A DNA stretch of 64,000 nt, from the NCBI RefSeq assembly GCF_002896965.1, contig NZ_LYMM01000014.1, forward strand, positions 62,001 through 126,000, written 5' to 3'. Positions 34,281 to 43,379 of the stretch are shown in pieces. Numbering within the stretch: position 1 is the stretch's first letter; every line of letters begins with the position of its first letter. This DNA is from Novosphingobium guangzhouense (GTDB lineage: Bacteria > Pseudomonadota > Alphaproteobacteria > Sphingomonadales > Sphingomonadaceae). A program made the position numbers and the translations under genes. The notes beneath the pieces are model-generated. The model searched no databases. It had not been told where the DNA came from and worked only from the letters and a program-made list of their open reading frames with translations.

Positions 34281-35085
34281 ACACACTGATCAGGTCCGAC
34301 GGCACTATCTTCCTGCCGTCTTTGACGATCGTGCGATCACGATCCTGCTGGTCGGATGCGGCGGGAACGGAGCGCAAATGCTGATGGGTCTCGCCGCGCT
34401 TGACACCGCACTGCGCGCGATCTCCTCGCGTTCGCTCGACGTCACCGTGGTCGACGACGATATCGTCACCGAGGCGAACCTTGGGCGTCAACCTTTCTAC
34501 CGCTGCGATATCGGCCATTCCAAGGCGCGCACGCTGACCGAGCGCATCAACCTCGCGCATGGCCTTGCCTGGGAGGCGGTTCACGGACGCGCTCCTGAAG
34601 CGATCGGGATCGACGGCTTCGACATGCTCATCAGCTGCGTCGATACCGCCGTGGCCCGCCGCGCGCTGGGGACGGCACTCCAGACGAGCAGGAAGCCGCC
34701 CGTCTACTGGATGGACCTCGGCAACCGCGCCGGCGACGGCCAGTACCTGATCGGCTGCCCGCGGCGCACCAGTCACAGCGATCGCCCCCGTTTTCCCACC
34801 GTGCTCGAAGTCTTTCCGGAACTCGCCGACGAAAGCGTGGCTGAAGACGATGCGCCATCCTGTTCGGTCGCCGAGGCGCTCGAGCGTCAGTCGCTGTTCG
34901 TCAACCGCGTCGTCGCAAGCCATGCGCTGGCGCTGCTCTTCGATCTTCTCGGGCGCGGCTCGATCGGGCATGCCGGGGCCTTCATCAATCTGGCCAGCGG
35001 TCAGACCGTTCCGATCCCGCTTCCTTTCGCGAATGGCGCATCACTTGAGGCAGCAGCTGGACACGCAAACATCTCGCATTCGTAG
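34270..35085 (+). CDS. PRTRC system ThiF-family E1-like protein
   Basis: A 271-residue adenylating enzyme overlapping PRTRC A by 11 bases. The ATP-binding loop is V-G-C-G-G-N-G (28-34), followed by D-D-D-I-V-T-E-A-N-L-G-R-Q and the Asp/Arg of C-V-D-T-A-V-A-R-R. Cys198 in P-S-C-S-V-A-E-A-L-E is the likely thioester cysteine. E1/ThiF proteins activate the C-terminal Gly of a ubiquitin-like partner, and PRTRC C has such an end. It is the last gene of the cassette. No separate actin-like PRTRC D gene is in view. Confidence 0.92.
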   Translation: MQTEHTDQVRRHYLPAVFDDRAITILLVGCGGNGAQMLMGLAALDTALRAISSRSLDVTVVDDDIVTEANLGRQPFYRCDIGHSKARTLTERINLAHGLAWEAVHGRAPEAIGIDGFDMLISCVDTAVARRALGTALQTSRKPPVYWMDLGNRAGDGQYLIGCPRRTSHSDRPRFPTVLEVFPELADESVAEDDAPSCSVAEALERQSLFVNRVVASHALALLFDLLGRGSIGHAGAFINLASGQTVPIPLPFANGASLEAAAGHANISHS

Positions 35086-35098
35086 CCTGTATAGGCTA
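35083..35098 (+). promoter_or_regulatory. Inverted repeat upstream of vapBC, likely operator
   Basis: TAGCC and GGCTA flank six bases, 22 bases before the vapB start and overlapping the ThiF stop. AbrB-type antitoxins usually bind such dyads at their own promoter, so VapB or VapBC is the likely ligand. Confidence 0.5.
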
Positions 35099-35120
35099 TG
35101 TCATATGCCAAGGAGTCGCC

Positions 35121-35354
35121 ATGAACCTCGAACGTCACGTCAAACTGTTCAAGAACGGCCGTAGCCAAGCGGTCCGCATTCCCCGTGAGTTCGAGCTTCC
35201 GGGCGAGGACGCCATTATCCGCAAGGAAGGCTCGCGCCTCATCATCGAACCCGCGCGGCCACGCTCCCTCCTTGCCGTTCTCAAGACATGGGAGCCGCTC
35301 GATGAAGAGATCGGCCCGATCGAGGACCTGCCCGCAGAACCGGTCGACATCTGA
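35121..35354 (+). CDS. vapB: VapB-type antitoxin (AbrB/SpoVT domain)
   Basis: A 77-residue antitoxin with a strong site (AAGGAG) upstream. The N-terminal AbrB swapped-hairpin domain is clear (V-K-L-F-K-N-G-R-S-Q-A-V-R-I-P-R-E-F). The acidic C-terminal tail (E-P-L-D-E-E-I-G-P-I-E-D-L-P) would wrap and block the VapC toxin. Three bases separate it from vapC. It should stabilise the mobile element by post-segregational killing. Confidence 0.92.
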   Translation: MNLERHVKLFKNGRSQAVRIPREFELPGEDAIIRKEGSRLIIEPARPRSLLAVLKTWEPLDEEIGPIEDLPAEPVDI

Positions 35355-35357
35355 TCC

Positions 35358-35759
35358 ATGTTCCTGCTCGATACGAATATCCTGTCGGACCTGATCCGGC
35401 AGCCCGATGGCATGGTCGCCCACGCTATCGCCGATGTCGGCGAGGATGCGGTTGCGACCAGCATCATCGTTGCCGGCGAACTGCGCTATGGCGCAGAAAA
35501 GCGCGGATCGCCGCGCCTAAAAAGCAAAATCGAGGATTTGCTGTCTCTCATTGCAGTGCTGCCGCTCAAGGACGATGCCGACGCCTGCTATGGGCGTCTG
35601 CGTGCCGACCTCGAGCGCCGTGGCACGCCGATTGGCGCTAACGACATGCTGATCGCCGCCCATGCGCTTGCAATCGGCGCGACCCTCGTTACCGACAACA
35701 TCCGCGAATTCGAGCGGGTCGATGGCCTGCAACTGGTGAACTGGCTCCGAACCACCTGA
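35358..35759 (+). CDS. vapC: VapC-type PIN-domain ribonuclease toxin
   Basis: A 133-residue PIN nuclease. The acidic metal-binding residues are present: Asp5 in L-L-D-T-N-I-L, Glu in V-A-G-E-L-R-Y-G, and Asp in G-A-N-D-M-L-I-A-A plus V-T-D-N. VapC toxins cut tRNA or rRNA and are held by VapB. All key residues are intact and the length is normal, so the pair looks functional. Confidence 0.93.
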   Translation: MFLLDTNILSDLIRQPDGMVAHAIADVGEDAVATSIIVAGELRYGAEKRGSPRLKSKIEDLLSLIAVLPLKDDADACYGRLRADLERRGTPIGANDMLIAAHALAIGATLVTDNIREFERVDGLQLVNWLRTT

Positions 35760-35858
35760 CGCCCGGTTCGCGCGGCGTTCCCGGTCTGGTTCTCGTGGTC
35801 AGCGAGCATGAAGAAGGGGAGGGAGAGGGCAGAAGGGTGATCCCAGGGAGATCGCCCC

Positions 35859-35954
35859 ATGCTCACCTCGTACTTTCAGTGTCGGCAGCCCTGCCACTCG
35901 TGGCGCCCGGCTGAAGCCTTCGTCACCTCATCGATGCCGGGCCTTGCGGCGTGA
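35859..35954 (+). CDS. Possible 31-residue leader peptide
   Basis: A short frame (M-L-T-S-Y-F-Q-C-R-Q-P-C-H-S-W) with AGGGAG eight bases before the ATG. Its TGA overlaps the GTG start of the next gene (GTGA), a pattern typical of translational coupling. It may act mainly to load ribosomes for the long gene that follows. No family is recognised. Confidence 0.4.
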   Translation: MLTSYFQCRQPCHSWRPAEAFVTSSMPGLAA

Positions 35955-37333
35955 GGACCGATCCTGCCACCTTCGATCCCGCCGACCGGGAGTGCTGGAT
36001 CGCCCATGGCCGCCGCCCCGAGCATGCCGAGGTGCTGGCATCGGTATGGACGGACTATCCGGACCTTCCTTCCGATGCGCCGCTGGATGAACGCATGGCG
36101 CGCAGCCGCGCGCGCGTCGCCGCGCTCCGCCCCTTCAACGACGCGATCCGCGAGGAAGCCGAACGCGAGCGACAGCGCGCAAATTTCGCCTGCATCGAGA
36201 AGCGCGTAGCAAGCGGCCAGATCAGGCACTTCGATCAGGCCATCCTCCAGGCACGCGCCGAGCATGGCTATAACTGGGACGCTGCAGTCCTCTATGCCCA
36301 GGGACGTTACGCGGCAGAGCAGGGCTGGGAGCCTCGCGATTTCTCGGCACCACCGGGTGAAACCTCGCCCGCTTACGCCCAGGGCTTCCGCGATCGCGGT
36401 GGTTGTTTCGAAGATCTGTTCGATGTGGCCAGGCGTTCCTACGCGGCTGCCATGCGACAGGAGGACCGATTCCCGGCCCCCGGGAAGGCTTTGGTTTCAC
36501 GGCCGGCTCCGAGCAGTTGGTCGTCTCCGACAGACGCCCCGCGTCCCGCATTATGGTCGAAGCGCACCGTGATCATCGGTGCCGCCACTGCATCGAATGT
36601 CGCAGCGGGCTTGATGACCATTCTTCAGGCACAGCCCGGGCGTGAAATGGCGCATATCATCATAGCCGACGCCGGTCGGGGCTTTCGGAAATGGCCCAGT
36701 GCGGACCTTCACCAGATCGGGGATCCAGCCGATCAGTTACGCGCCATGTTTGCCGGGATCGAACCGGATGACCTGCTTATCGTCGCCGACGGCGCGGATC
36801 TCGCCTGGATAGACCGACATGCCGGCATGCTTCCGCTCTGCCGGACCATGGAGCGCACGCGTAATTCGGCGATCCAGCAGCGCGCGCAATTGCGCGCTTG
36901 GCTCGAGCGCGGACTACGCGAGGGCGAGGTGCTCGCCGGCGGCCATATCTGCTGGACCAGGCTCGCGCAGGGTCTGTCCGGTCGCCTCGGCGAATTCGTC
37001 GCCCGCTATGCCGATAAAGCCCAGCCACGCGGACACCGCATCGTTATCGAACTGCGCGATGGCGAACCCGCCACCGGCTTCATGACGCCGCAGGGCGAAC
37101 CACTAAGCCCCGAAGCGATCATTACCAACAAGGCCCATATGCGCAGGCGCATGGCGGCGATGCTGCGCCGGTTTGCATCTGCCATCCCGCATCATCGCGA
37201 CATGGCTGCCCGCACAGCACGACCAGGCAATCCGGGAGTACCCCATGAACGAGATGACCAGCTTGCCCGTCATGCCGGGCAAGGACGCGCGAGCGGCAAT
37301 CCTCTGCCGGGATCGATTGACGATGGCCGTTGA
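35951..37333 (+). CDS. Unknown large backbone protein
   Basis: A 460-residue protein with a GTG start. The N-terminal 110 residues are charged and helical. A middle segment (T-V-I-I-G-A-A-T-A-S-N-V-A-A-G-L-M-T-I-L-Q, then D-D-L-L-I-V-A-D-G-A-D-L-A-W) looks like a nucleotide-binding-type alpha/beta fold without a clear P-loop. The last 30 residues overlap the next gene and have a non-coding look, so the natural end may be slightly earlier. No family is recognised. Confidence 0.65.
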   Translation: MRTDPATFDPADRECWIAHGRRPEHAEVLASVWTDYPDLPSDAPLDERMARSRARVAALRPFNDAIREEAERERQRANFACIEKRVASGQIRHFDQAILQARAEHGYNWDAAVLYAQGRYAAEQGWEPRDFSAPPGETSPAYAQGFRDRGGCFEDLFDVARRSYAAAMRQEDRFPAPGKALVSRPAPSSWSSPTDAPRPALWSKRTVIIGAATASNVAAGLMTILQAQPGREMAHIIIADAGRGFRKWPSADLHQIGDPADQLRAMFAGIEPDDLLIVADGADLAWIDRHAGMLPLCRTMERTRNSAIQQRAQLRAWLERGLREGEVLAGGHICWTRLAQGLSGRLGEFVARYADKAQPRGHRIVIELRDGEPATGFMTPQGEPLSPEAIITNKAHMRRRMAAMLRRFASAIPHHRDMAARTARPGNPGVPHERDDQLARHAGQGRASGNPLPGSIDDGR

Positions 37334-37633
37334 ACCGAGCGGGGCGCAAGCGGACTTCCCGAGATTGAGCCGCGCCGAAATCCGCAACGCCATCCCCACA
37401 CTTCCCGCCGCGTGCTTGTCGCGCTCCTGCCCGGTAACCTTCAGAAGGATGCCCGCGCGAAAGCACACCAGAACTGGAAACGGTATCGCCGCTTATGCCG
37501 GGTACGTTTGGCGAAGCCTTGGTATCCTCCCGACAATCGCAGTCTGATATACGAGCTGTTACCGCAACCGAGTTTTCCGACGATTCCGGTTGATGCCACT
37601 CCTTGGCTGCGAAAGCCCAGCTCTGGCCGGTAG
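37245..37633 (+). pseudogene. Small unknown gene with a one-base frameshift
   Basis: The first part (M-N-E-M-T-S-L-P-V-M-P-G-K-D-A-R-A-A-I-L) reads well to about 37405, then makes sense only in the next frame (R-R-V-L-V-A-L-L-P-G-N-L-Q-K-D-A-R-A-K-A-H). Adding one C to the CCC near 37404-37406 would join them into about 129 residues. Either the gene is broken or the assembly has lost one base in a homopolymer. No family is recognised. Confidence 0.45.
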
Positions 37634-37778
37634 GGGAATGGCAGGAATCGAAGCAGAAGACAGGTGAAGCGGTCATTGCTCATGTGACGTTATTTAACCT
37701 TGCCCATCAATTGATAGTGAAAGTAGTCCTGTGGCTATCACCAAAGCAAAGCATTGACGTGGCAGAGAGGGGGCAGCG

Positions 37779-40028
37779 TTGATTGAAGAACTGAGAATCG
37801 CGGGATGTGCTAGCTACAGCGCGGAAGGCCAGAATGTTACCGGGCTCCGGAAGATCAATTTCATCTATGGCGCAAACGGTTCGGGCAAAACCAGCATCTC
37901 GCGCGTAATCGCCGCTCCGGCCGATCACCCAGCCTGCGCGATCCGCTGGGCCAACCAGCGGCCTCTTGAGTGCTTAGTTTACAACGCCGATTTCGTGGAG
38001 CGGAATTTCCGGTCCAGCCTCCCCGGCATCTTCACGTTAGGCGAGCACGACGCTGCGGTGTTGGACCAGATCGAGCAGGCACGGAAGGACGTTGCGGACA
38101 TCGAGCGCGATATCAACGCTCGCAATCTCGTGTTGAACGGAAAGGACGATGCTCCCGGCAAGCTAAATGAACGTGCTGCCCTGCGCGAGAATATCGAGAA
38201 TGAATGCTGGAAACTCAAGAACCGCCATGATGCGGATTTTCAGTCCGCCTTCGCAGGAGTACGCTCCTCCAAGGCAAACTTCTGCGATAAAATCTTAAAC
38301 GAGTGGGCTTCCAACCAGGCTGCGGTTCATCCGCTTGATGACTTGAAAAAGCGTGCGGCCGTGATCTTTGAAAAGGGTCTTGCGCGCGAGAGCGTGATCC
38401 GGTTGCCCGACAGTAACGAGCTGGCGCGGCTGGAAGCGTTGCCGATCCTCGCAAAGAAGGTCGTGGGGCGGGGCGATGTTGATATTGGCGGTCTGATTGA
38501 TCGACTTGGTAACAGTGATTGGGTGAAGCAGGGCATCGACTACTTCGCGCAGAGCACGCCGCAATGCCCGTTCTGCCAGCAAGATGTCGAAGCCGATCTT
38601 GCCAAGCGCATCGGCGATTACTTCGACGAAGCCTATAATCGCGACATCGCGGATATCGCGCGTCTCGTTGCCGGATATGAGGCGGCGGGTACAGCTTACC
38701 TTCAAGCCCTCGCTGGCATCTCTCAGAATGGCTCTCGCTATATCGACGTGGACCAGTTGACCGGACTGATCGAGCGCGTGACCGCACGGCTAGCGCTCAA
38801 CGGACAGTACATCGCGCGCAAGCATAAGGAGCCGAGCGCCGTCGTAACGCTCGAGGACAACACCGAGCTGTTCGCGGAAGTCCGAGATTTCCTCATAGCT
38901 GCGAACGCGGCCGTGGTCGAACACAACGGGGCTCTCGATGATATCAGCAACCAGAGGACGAACCTTACGGCCGAAATTTGGAAGTGCCTGGTGGAAGACG
39001 CCAAAGGCATCCTTGATGCCTACCATGCCAGCAAGACGGCGGTGGATGCTGCAATCAACGGCATCGAGGCAAGCTTGACGGCGAAGCGGGGCAATCTCAC
39101 CACGGCGCAGCAGACGCTGCGTGACCTTGAGAAGGGCATCACGAGCGTTCAACCAACCGTGACCGAGATCAACGCACTTCTCGCCTCGTTCGGCTTTCGG
39201 GGTTTCAAGCTCGCAACGGCGGGCGATCAGGGCAATTTGTATGAGATCGTCCGCCTTGATGGCAGCAATGCTGCCCGGACTCTGAGCGAGGGCGAGAAGA
39301 CGTTCGTCACCTTCCTCTATTTCTACCACCTCATCCGAGGCAGCGTTTCTGAGTCCGGCATGACGAGCGACCGGGTTATTGTGTTCGACGATCCGATTTC
39401 GAGCCTCGACAGCGATATCCTGTTCATCGTGTCTAGCCTTATCAAACGCGTGTTCGAGTTGAGCCACGCGCAGAACGGCTTGATTCGGCAGGTGTTTGTG
39501 CTCACCCACAATATCTATTTTCACAAAGAGGTGTCATTCGACCCAGACCGAAAAAGGGAACTCCGCGCGCACGAGACGTTCTGGATCGTGAAGAAGATCG
39601 ACGATGTCTCGACGCTAGAAGCCTTCGATCACAACCCGATCAGAACTTCCTACGAATTACTCTGGTCCGAAGTGCGGAACGAGAACCGGTCCAACCTCAC
39701 CATCCAAAACACGCTGCGCCGCATTCTGGAAAACTATTTCAAAATACTTGGAAACATGGACAAGGACAAGATCATTGAGAAATTTGAAGGTCGCGAGAAG
39801 GTAATTTGCGCCTCGCTCTTTTCATGGGTGAACGATGGCTCGCACAGCTCGCATGACGATCTCTATATCTCCAGCGATGCCGCCACGGTGGACGCCTATC
39901 TCGAGGTCTTCAGACGTATCTTTGAGGAGACTGGGCACTCCCAGCACTATCACATGATGATGGGCACTGAAGCTATGCCTATAGCCAATGCGGCTCCTAT
40001 CGAGATTACATCTCCGATGCCGGGTTAA
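37779..40028 (+). CDS. RloC/PrrC-like AAA ATPase, probable anticodon-nuclease defence protein
   Basis: A 749-residue protein of the AAA_13 class. The TTG start has a strong GAGAGGGGG upstream. Walker A is G-A-N-G-S-G-K-T-S (31-39). A long coiled-coil carries a CPFC pair (263-266) like the zinc hook of Rad50 and RloC. The ABC signature L-S-E-G-E-K is at 502-507, Walker B V-I-V-F-D-D-P near 533, and the H-loop V-L-T-H-N follows. The C-terminal part has R-x3-E (Arg647/Glu651) and S-H-S-S-H-D-D (His689/His692), recalling the Arg-Glu-His nuclease triad of PrrC/RloC. It would cut tRNA on phage attack. No restriction genes adjoin it. Confidence 0.75.
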   Translation: MIEELRIAGCASYSAEGQNVTGLRKINFIYGANGSGKTSISRVIAAPADHPACAIRWANQRPLECLVYNADFVERNFRSSLPGIFTLGEHDAAVLDQIEQARKDVADIERDINARNLVLNGKDDAPGKLNERAALRENIENECWKLKNRHDADFQSAFAGVRSSKANFCDKILNEWASNQAAVHPLDDLKKRAAVIFEKGLARESVIRLPDSNELARLEALPILAKKVVGRGDVDIGGLIDRLGNSDWVKQGIDYFAQSTPQCPFCQQDVEADLAKRIGDYFDEAYNRDIADIARLVAGYEAAGTAYLQALAGISQNGSRYIDVDQLTGLIERVTARLALNGQYIARKHKEPSAVVTLEDNTELFAEVRDFLIAANAAVVEHNGALDDISNQRTNLTAEIWKCLVEDAKGILDAYHASKTAVDAAINGIEASLTAKRGNLTTAQQTLRDLEKGITSVQPTVTEINALLASFGFRGFKLATAGDQGNLYEIVRLDGSNAARTLSEGEKTFVTFLYFYHLIRGSVSESGMTSDRVIVFDDPISSLDSDILFIVSSLIKRVFELSHAQNGLIRQVFVLTHNIYFHKEVSFDPDRKRELRAHETFWIVKKIDDVSTLEAFDHNPIRTSYELLWSEVRNENRSNLTIQNTLRRILENYFKILGNMDKDKIIEKFEGREKVICASLFSWVNDGSHSSHDDLYISSDAATVDAYLEVFRRIFEETGHSQHYHMMMGTEAMPIANAAPIEITSPMPG

Positions 40029-40241
40029 GACCAAACTGCGGCATGAACGAACGGCTGGTTTCAGCGATGTGTCAAGCCATAGTGAATGACCAAAATGGGC
40101 GCATAACAGCAGCCGTTCGGACAACAAATCTGGCAAATGCTGCCCGACGTTCACATCCCCCGGCGACATCTGGGGCCGCTTGGAGAGCGACCCCAGATTA
40201 TTCATTTTGAAGCGTGATGCCGTCAAGCTGGCAGCTGTCCA

Positions 40242-41300
40242 TCAGACCATGTGCTTGTCAAACCAGCCGATCAGCTGTTCGGGATGCTGGCCGAAGTGAT
40301 TGTAGGCGTAAAACCGCTGGTTCGACTGATCGATCCACAGCAGTTCCTTGGTCGAGGCGGCCAGAGAATCGAAAATCTCCTGACCGTCCTTCTCGCCGTG
40401 GATGAGGAAGTCGCGACGCAGCTGTGCTACGAATGTGGGAATGGTGACTCCGTGACCGTAGTCCTGCGGCCTGAAATCGAAGACGCTGAAACCAGTCGTT
40501 TCCCGGCAGCGCTCATCGAGCCGCTTCGCCGCGGCGGCGGGGTCGAGACCCAGGTTTTCCGCCCCCCGCTCGATAAAGGTCGGGCCGGAGACGACGTTGA
40601 GAAGGGCAAGCGCCTCGATGTGGCGGAACTCGTCCGGCCACTTGGCCATCGCGATGATTGTCGAGTTGCCACCCATGCAGCGGCTAAACAGGCTGGTGCG
40701 CATCTTGCCCATGACGGGATGTTCGCGAGCGTAGCGCACCGAGCCGACGACGTCGCGGCATTCGAGCAGTCCGAGCCCGCTGATCCCGCCATTGCCTTCC
40801 CCGCTGCGACCGCAATTGCGAAGGTCATAGGTCAGGATGTTGTAGCCCGAGTCATGGAGCGCCTTTAGCTCCGGCAGGAAGTTGACCTCGAAGCCGCCGA
40901 AATAGGCCTTGTACTCCGGCAGGTGGCCCGGAAAGCCGTAGCGATTGCAGGTCATCGGATGATTGATGATGAGCAGCTTGTCGGAGGCCGCCGGAATGAA
41001 CCAAGCTTCCAGCGGTACGCCGTCCATCGATGGAAACCAGGTCTCCTCAAAGTCCATGCCGTAGTCGCTTGGTTTGCGCATCACAGGTGTGCGCAGGCCG
41101 GTCTTAAACAGGCCGGCATATTGCTCGGTCAGCGGGTCGAGCTTGTCGACGACCTTCCCAGCCATGCCCTTTATCGCCTCGACCGCGGTGTCGACGAGGC
41201 CGCCGTCATCGGCGCCGAGGGCCTTCTTATAATCGATGTCGTTGGCGCCGACATCGACTGAGGTGTCGCCTGCGGCCAGCGTATAGGCTTCGTTGTTCAT
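40242..41300 (-). CDS. Alpha/beta hydrolase with a cysteine nucleophile
   Basis: A 352-residue hydrolase with AGGAG before its ATG. The N-terminal 95 residues are an extra cap-like region. The nucleophile elbow reads S-R-C-M-G-G-N-S, with Cys in place of the usual Ser, as in dienelactone-hydrolase-like enzymes. No signal peptide is seen. A LysR gene is divergent, 136 bp away, so it probably controls this gene. The substrate is unknown. It appears to be part of a cargo segment inserted into the backbone. Confidence 0.8.
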   Translation of the reverse strand: MNNEAYTLAAGDTSVDVGANDIDYKKALGADDGGLVDTAVEAIKGMAGKVVDKLDPLTEQYAGLFKTGLRTPVMRKPSDYGMDFEETWFPSMDGVPLEAWFIPAASDKLLIINHPMTCNRYGFPGHLPEYKAYFGGFEVNFLPELKALHDSGYNILTYDLRNCGRSGEGNGGISGLGLLECRDVVGSVRYAREHPVMGKMRTSLFSRCMGGNSTIIAMAKWPDEFRHIEALALLNVVSGPTFIERGAENLGLDPAAAAKRLDERCRETTGFSVFDFRPQDYGHGVTIPTFVAQLRRDFLIHGEKDGQEIFDSLAASTKELLWIDQSNQRFYAYNHFGQHPEQLIGWFDKHMV

Positions 41301-41436
41301 TTCGCTTCTCCTCGAGATGGTGCGTGAACTTCGGGAAATTGTGGTCAGCGGTGCGTGCTGGTGAAACAGATCTAGGCCAAAACGAGTTCTGCGATTAGAC
41401 GTTCAATTATATATGAACCTATCATCTGAGTGATAA

Positions 41437-42332
41437 ATGCGCCGCGACGAGATGGCCGACATGACTGCGTTTCTCATGGTCGCCGAAGAGCGCAGCTTCA
41501 CGCGAGCCGCTGTTCGGCTCGGAATGTCGCAGTCGTCGCTCAGCCAGATCATCCGGAAACTCGAGGCCAGGCTAGGGCTTCGACTGTTGTCGCGCACGAC
41601 CCGGAGTGTGGCACCGACAGAGGCGGGTGATCGACTAATTGCGACGCTTGCGCCCATGATGCGCGACATGGATGCCGCAATCGCGTCGTTGAGCGATCTG
41701 CGCGACAAGCCGTCGGGCACGATCCGCATCACGACGGTCGAGCATGCAGCCAAAGTCGTCCTGCTGCCGGCGATGGAGCGGCTTCTGCCAAGTCATCCGG
41801 ACATCATGATCGAAATAACGGTCGACTATGGCATGACCGATATCGTGGCGGATCGGTTCGACGCAGGCGTGAGGCTCGGCGGCGAGATTGCGAAGGACAT
41901 GATCGCTGTCCGCATCAGCGCGGATGTCCCGATGGCCATCGTTGGCGCACCATCATATTTTGAAGCGCGTGGCCGCCCGAACTCACCGTCAGAGCTCGTC
42001 GAGCACCGAGCGATCAATCTCCGCTTGCCAAGTTCCGGAACGCTGAACGGATGGCGACTGACAGTCGGAAACGCGAAACACGCGTGCGCATCGATGGTCC
42101 GCTTATTCTCAACACGATCGATCTCATTCGCGATGCCGCTGTGGCCGGACATGGGCTCGCCTACCTTCCGCTCGATCAGGTCGAGGACCATCTTGGTGAT
42201 GGTCGGCTTGAACGTGTGCTGTCCCGTGCCACGCCCGATCTTCCCGGCTATCACCTTTACTACCCGAGCCGTCGGTTTGCCTCGCCAGCCTTCAAGTTGT
42301 TCGTGGACGCATTGCGATACCGTGACGGGTAG
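41437..42332 (+). pseudogene. LysR-family regulator with a one-base frameshift
   Basis: The N-terminal helix-turn-helix is typical (F-L-M-V-A-E-E-R-S-F-T-R-A-A-V-R-L-G-M-S-Q-S then L-S-R-T-T-R-S). The effector domain reads normally to W-R-L-T-V-G near 42068. The rest of the domain (R-V-R-I-D-G-P-L-I-L-N-T, then G-L-A-Y-L-P) is in the -1 frame. Adding one A to GGAAACGCG restores a roughly 298-residue protein. Without it the protein has a nonsense tail to 42462. Divergent from the hydrolase, which it likely regulates. Confidence 0.8.
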
Positions 42333-42547
42333 CGCCAACGGAGCCGCGGCGATGGGAGAGGCGCTAACAGCTGAACGAATGAGCGTGTGTTGCACGCCCC
42401 GCGATTACGACGTGAGCCTACCCAAAGGCCCTCTCTGCAGAGCGGGGCCGCCCGGGTCTTAGACCCCCGTAATCTGTATGTCTGCTTCCAAGCGCGGCCA
42501 TATCATTGTCGAACGGCTTGATTGGGCGCGAACTGGGCGCTCGGTAG

Positions 42548-42727
42548 AGCGTCCGTCTCGACCGCAGCGGCCTTGGCGCGAGGGACCTTGCCGAAGCTGA
42601 ACTGACCATCGGCGACACGGTTATCGCCCGGATCAGCTATAACGGTCGCATCTGGCTCGCAGGCGACTGGCAGCCCGGCGATACGCCGCTCTACGACAAC
42701 ACGGCGACCAGCTCCGTAGCAGGCTGA
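42548..42727 (+). pseudogene. 3' remnant of a backbone gene, no start
   Basis: A coding-looking frame follows an in-frame TAG and has no start codon. It ends A-E-L-T-I-G-D-T-V-I-A-R-I-S-Y-N-G-R-I-W, then a W-Q-P-G-D patch, then stop. Third positions are GC-rich like the backbone genes to the right and unlike the noncoding bases before it. It looks like the tail of a gene cut when the cargo with the RloC-like gene and LysR inserted. The parent family is not recognised. Confidence 0.5.
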
Positions 42728-42901
42728 ATGATGCGTACCTTACATCCCGACAACTGACGTCTCCCGTAGCATAGCCGCCGATTTCCGGCCGATCTTGGAC
42801 GTGTGCGCGGGACAGCGAGCGGGAAGCGGAGAGGGGAGGAGGGCTGGGGCGACGGACCCGGGGCGGTCGACTGCCTCTTTCGTGCCACAGGAGATTATCC
42901 G

Positions 42902-43363
42902 ATGGATGTCATCGTTTCCCGCACCCGCCTCGCCGAGTGCGCGCCTCTCTATTCCTATCGCGCGCTGGTGTCACTGGAAGACGTCGATCCCGATCGGCGA
43001 CACCGCGTTGCGGTCCTGCATGTCCAGACCGCGACCATCCGTGCGGCATGCACGCGCATTGCCGACACGATTGCGCCCCATCGTTGGTTCGAACGGGATA
43101 TGGCTGTCTCCTTCGATCTTGCCGCCCAGCTCGGCCTCGCCGCGCGGCGCATCGAAGCGCTTCTGTTGCCGTCGGTATTTCCAGAGATGACCACCTGGTT
43201 GGCGCCGATCGCGCTTCGGCTCGAGCATGACCCGGGAAGCGCGTCCCACCGCGTCGCGACGATTGATCTCAATGCCGCTTTCGATGCCGTCGTCCCGCGC
43301 ATCGACACCCTGACCGCCGCCGAACTGGCGCCGCCTCGGTCCACCGATCGCCGCGCCGCCTGA
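42902..43363 (+). CDS. Unknown backbone protein
   Basis: A 153-residue soluble protein. AGGAG lies before the ATG, and the in-frame extension upstream is not coding-like. It is Ala/Arg-rich and likely helical in the middle (T-I-R-A-A-C-T-R-I-A-D-T-I-A), with no motif I recognise. The next gene follows after about 16 bases, so they are probably co-transcribed. Confidence 0.7.
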   Translation: MDVIVSRTRLAECAPLYSYRALVSLEDVDPDRRHRVAVLHVQTATIRAACTRIADTIAPHRWFERDMAVSFDLAAQLGLAARRIEALLLPSVFPEMTTWLAPIALRLEHDPGSASHRVATIDLNAAFDAVVPRIDTLTAAELAPPRSTDRRAA

Positions 43364-43379
43364 TCCAGGAAAGATGCAT

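Noticed and set aside
42453..42466. GGGTC TTA GACCC mini-hairpin after the LysR gene
   Set aside because: A five-base stem with a three-base loop and no T-run is too weak to call a terminator.
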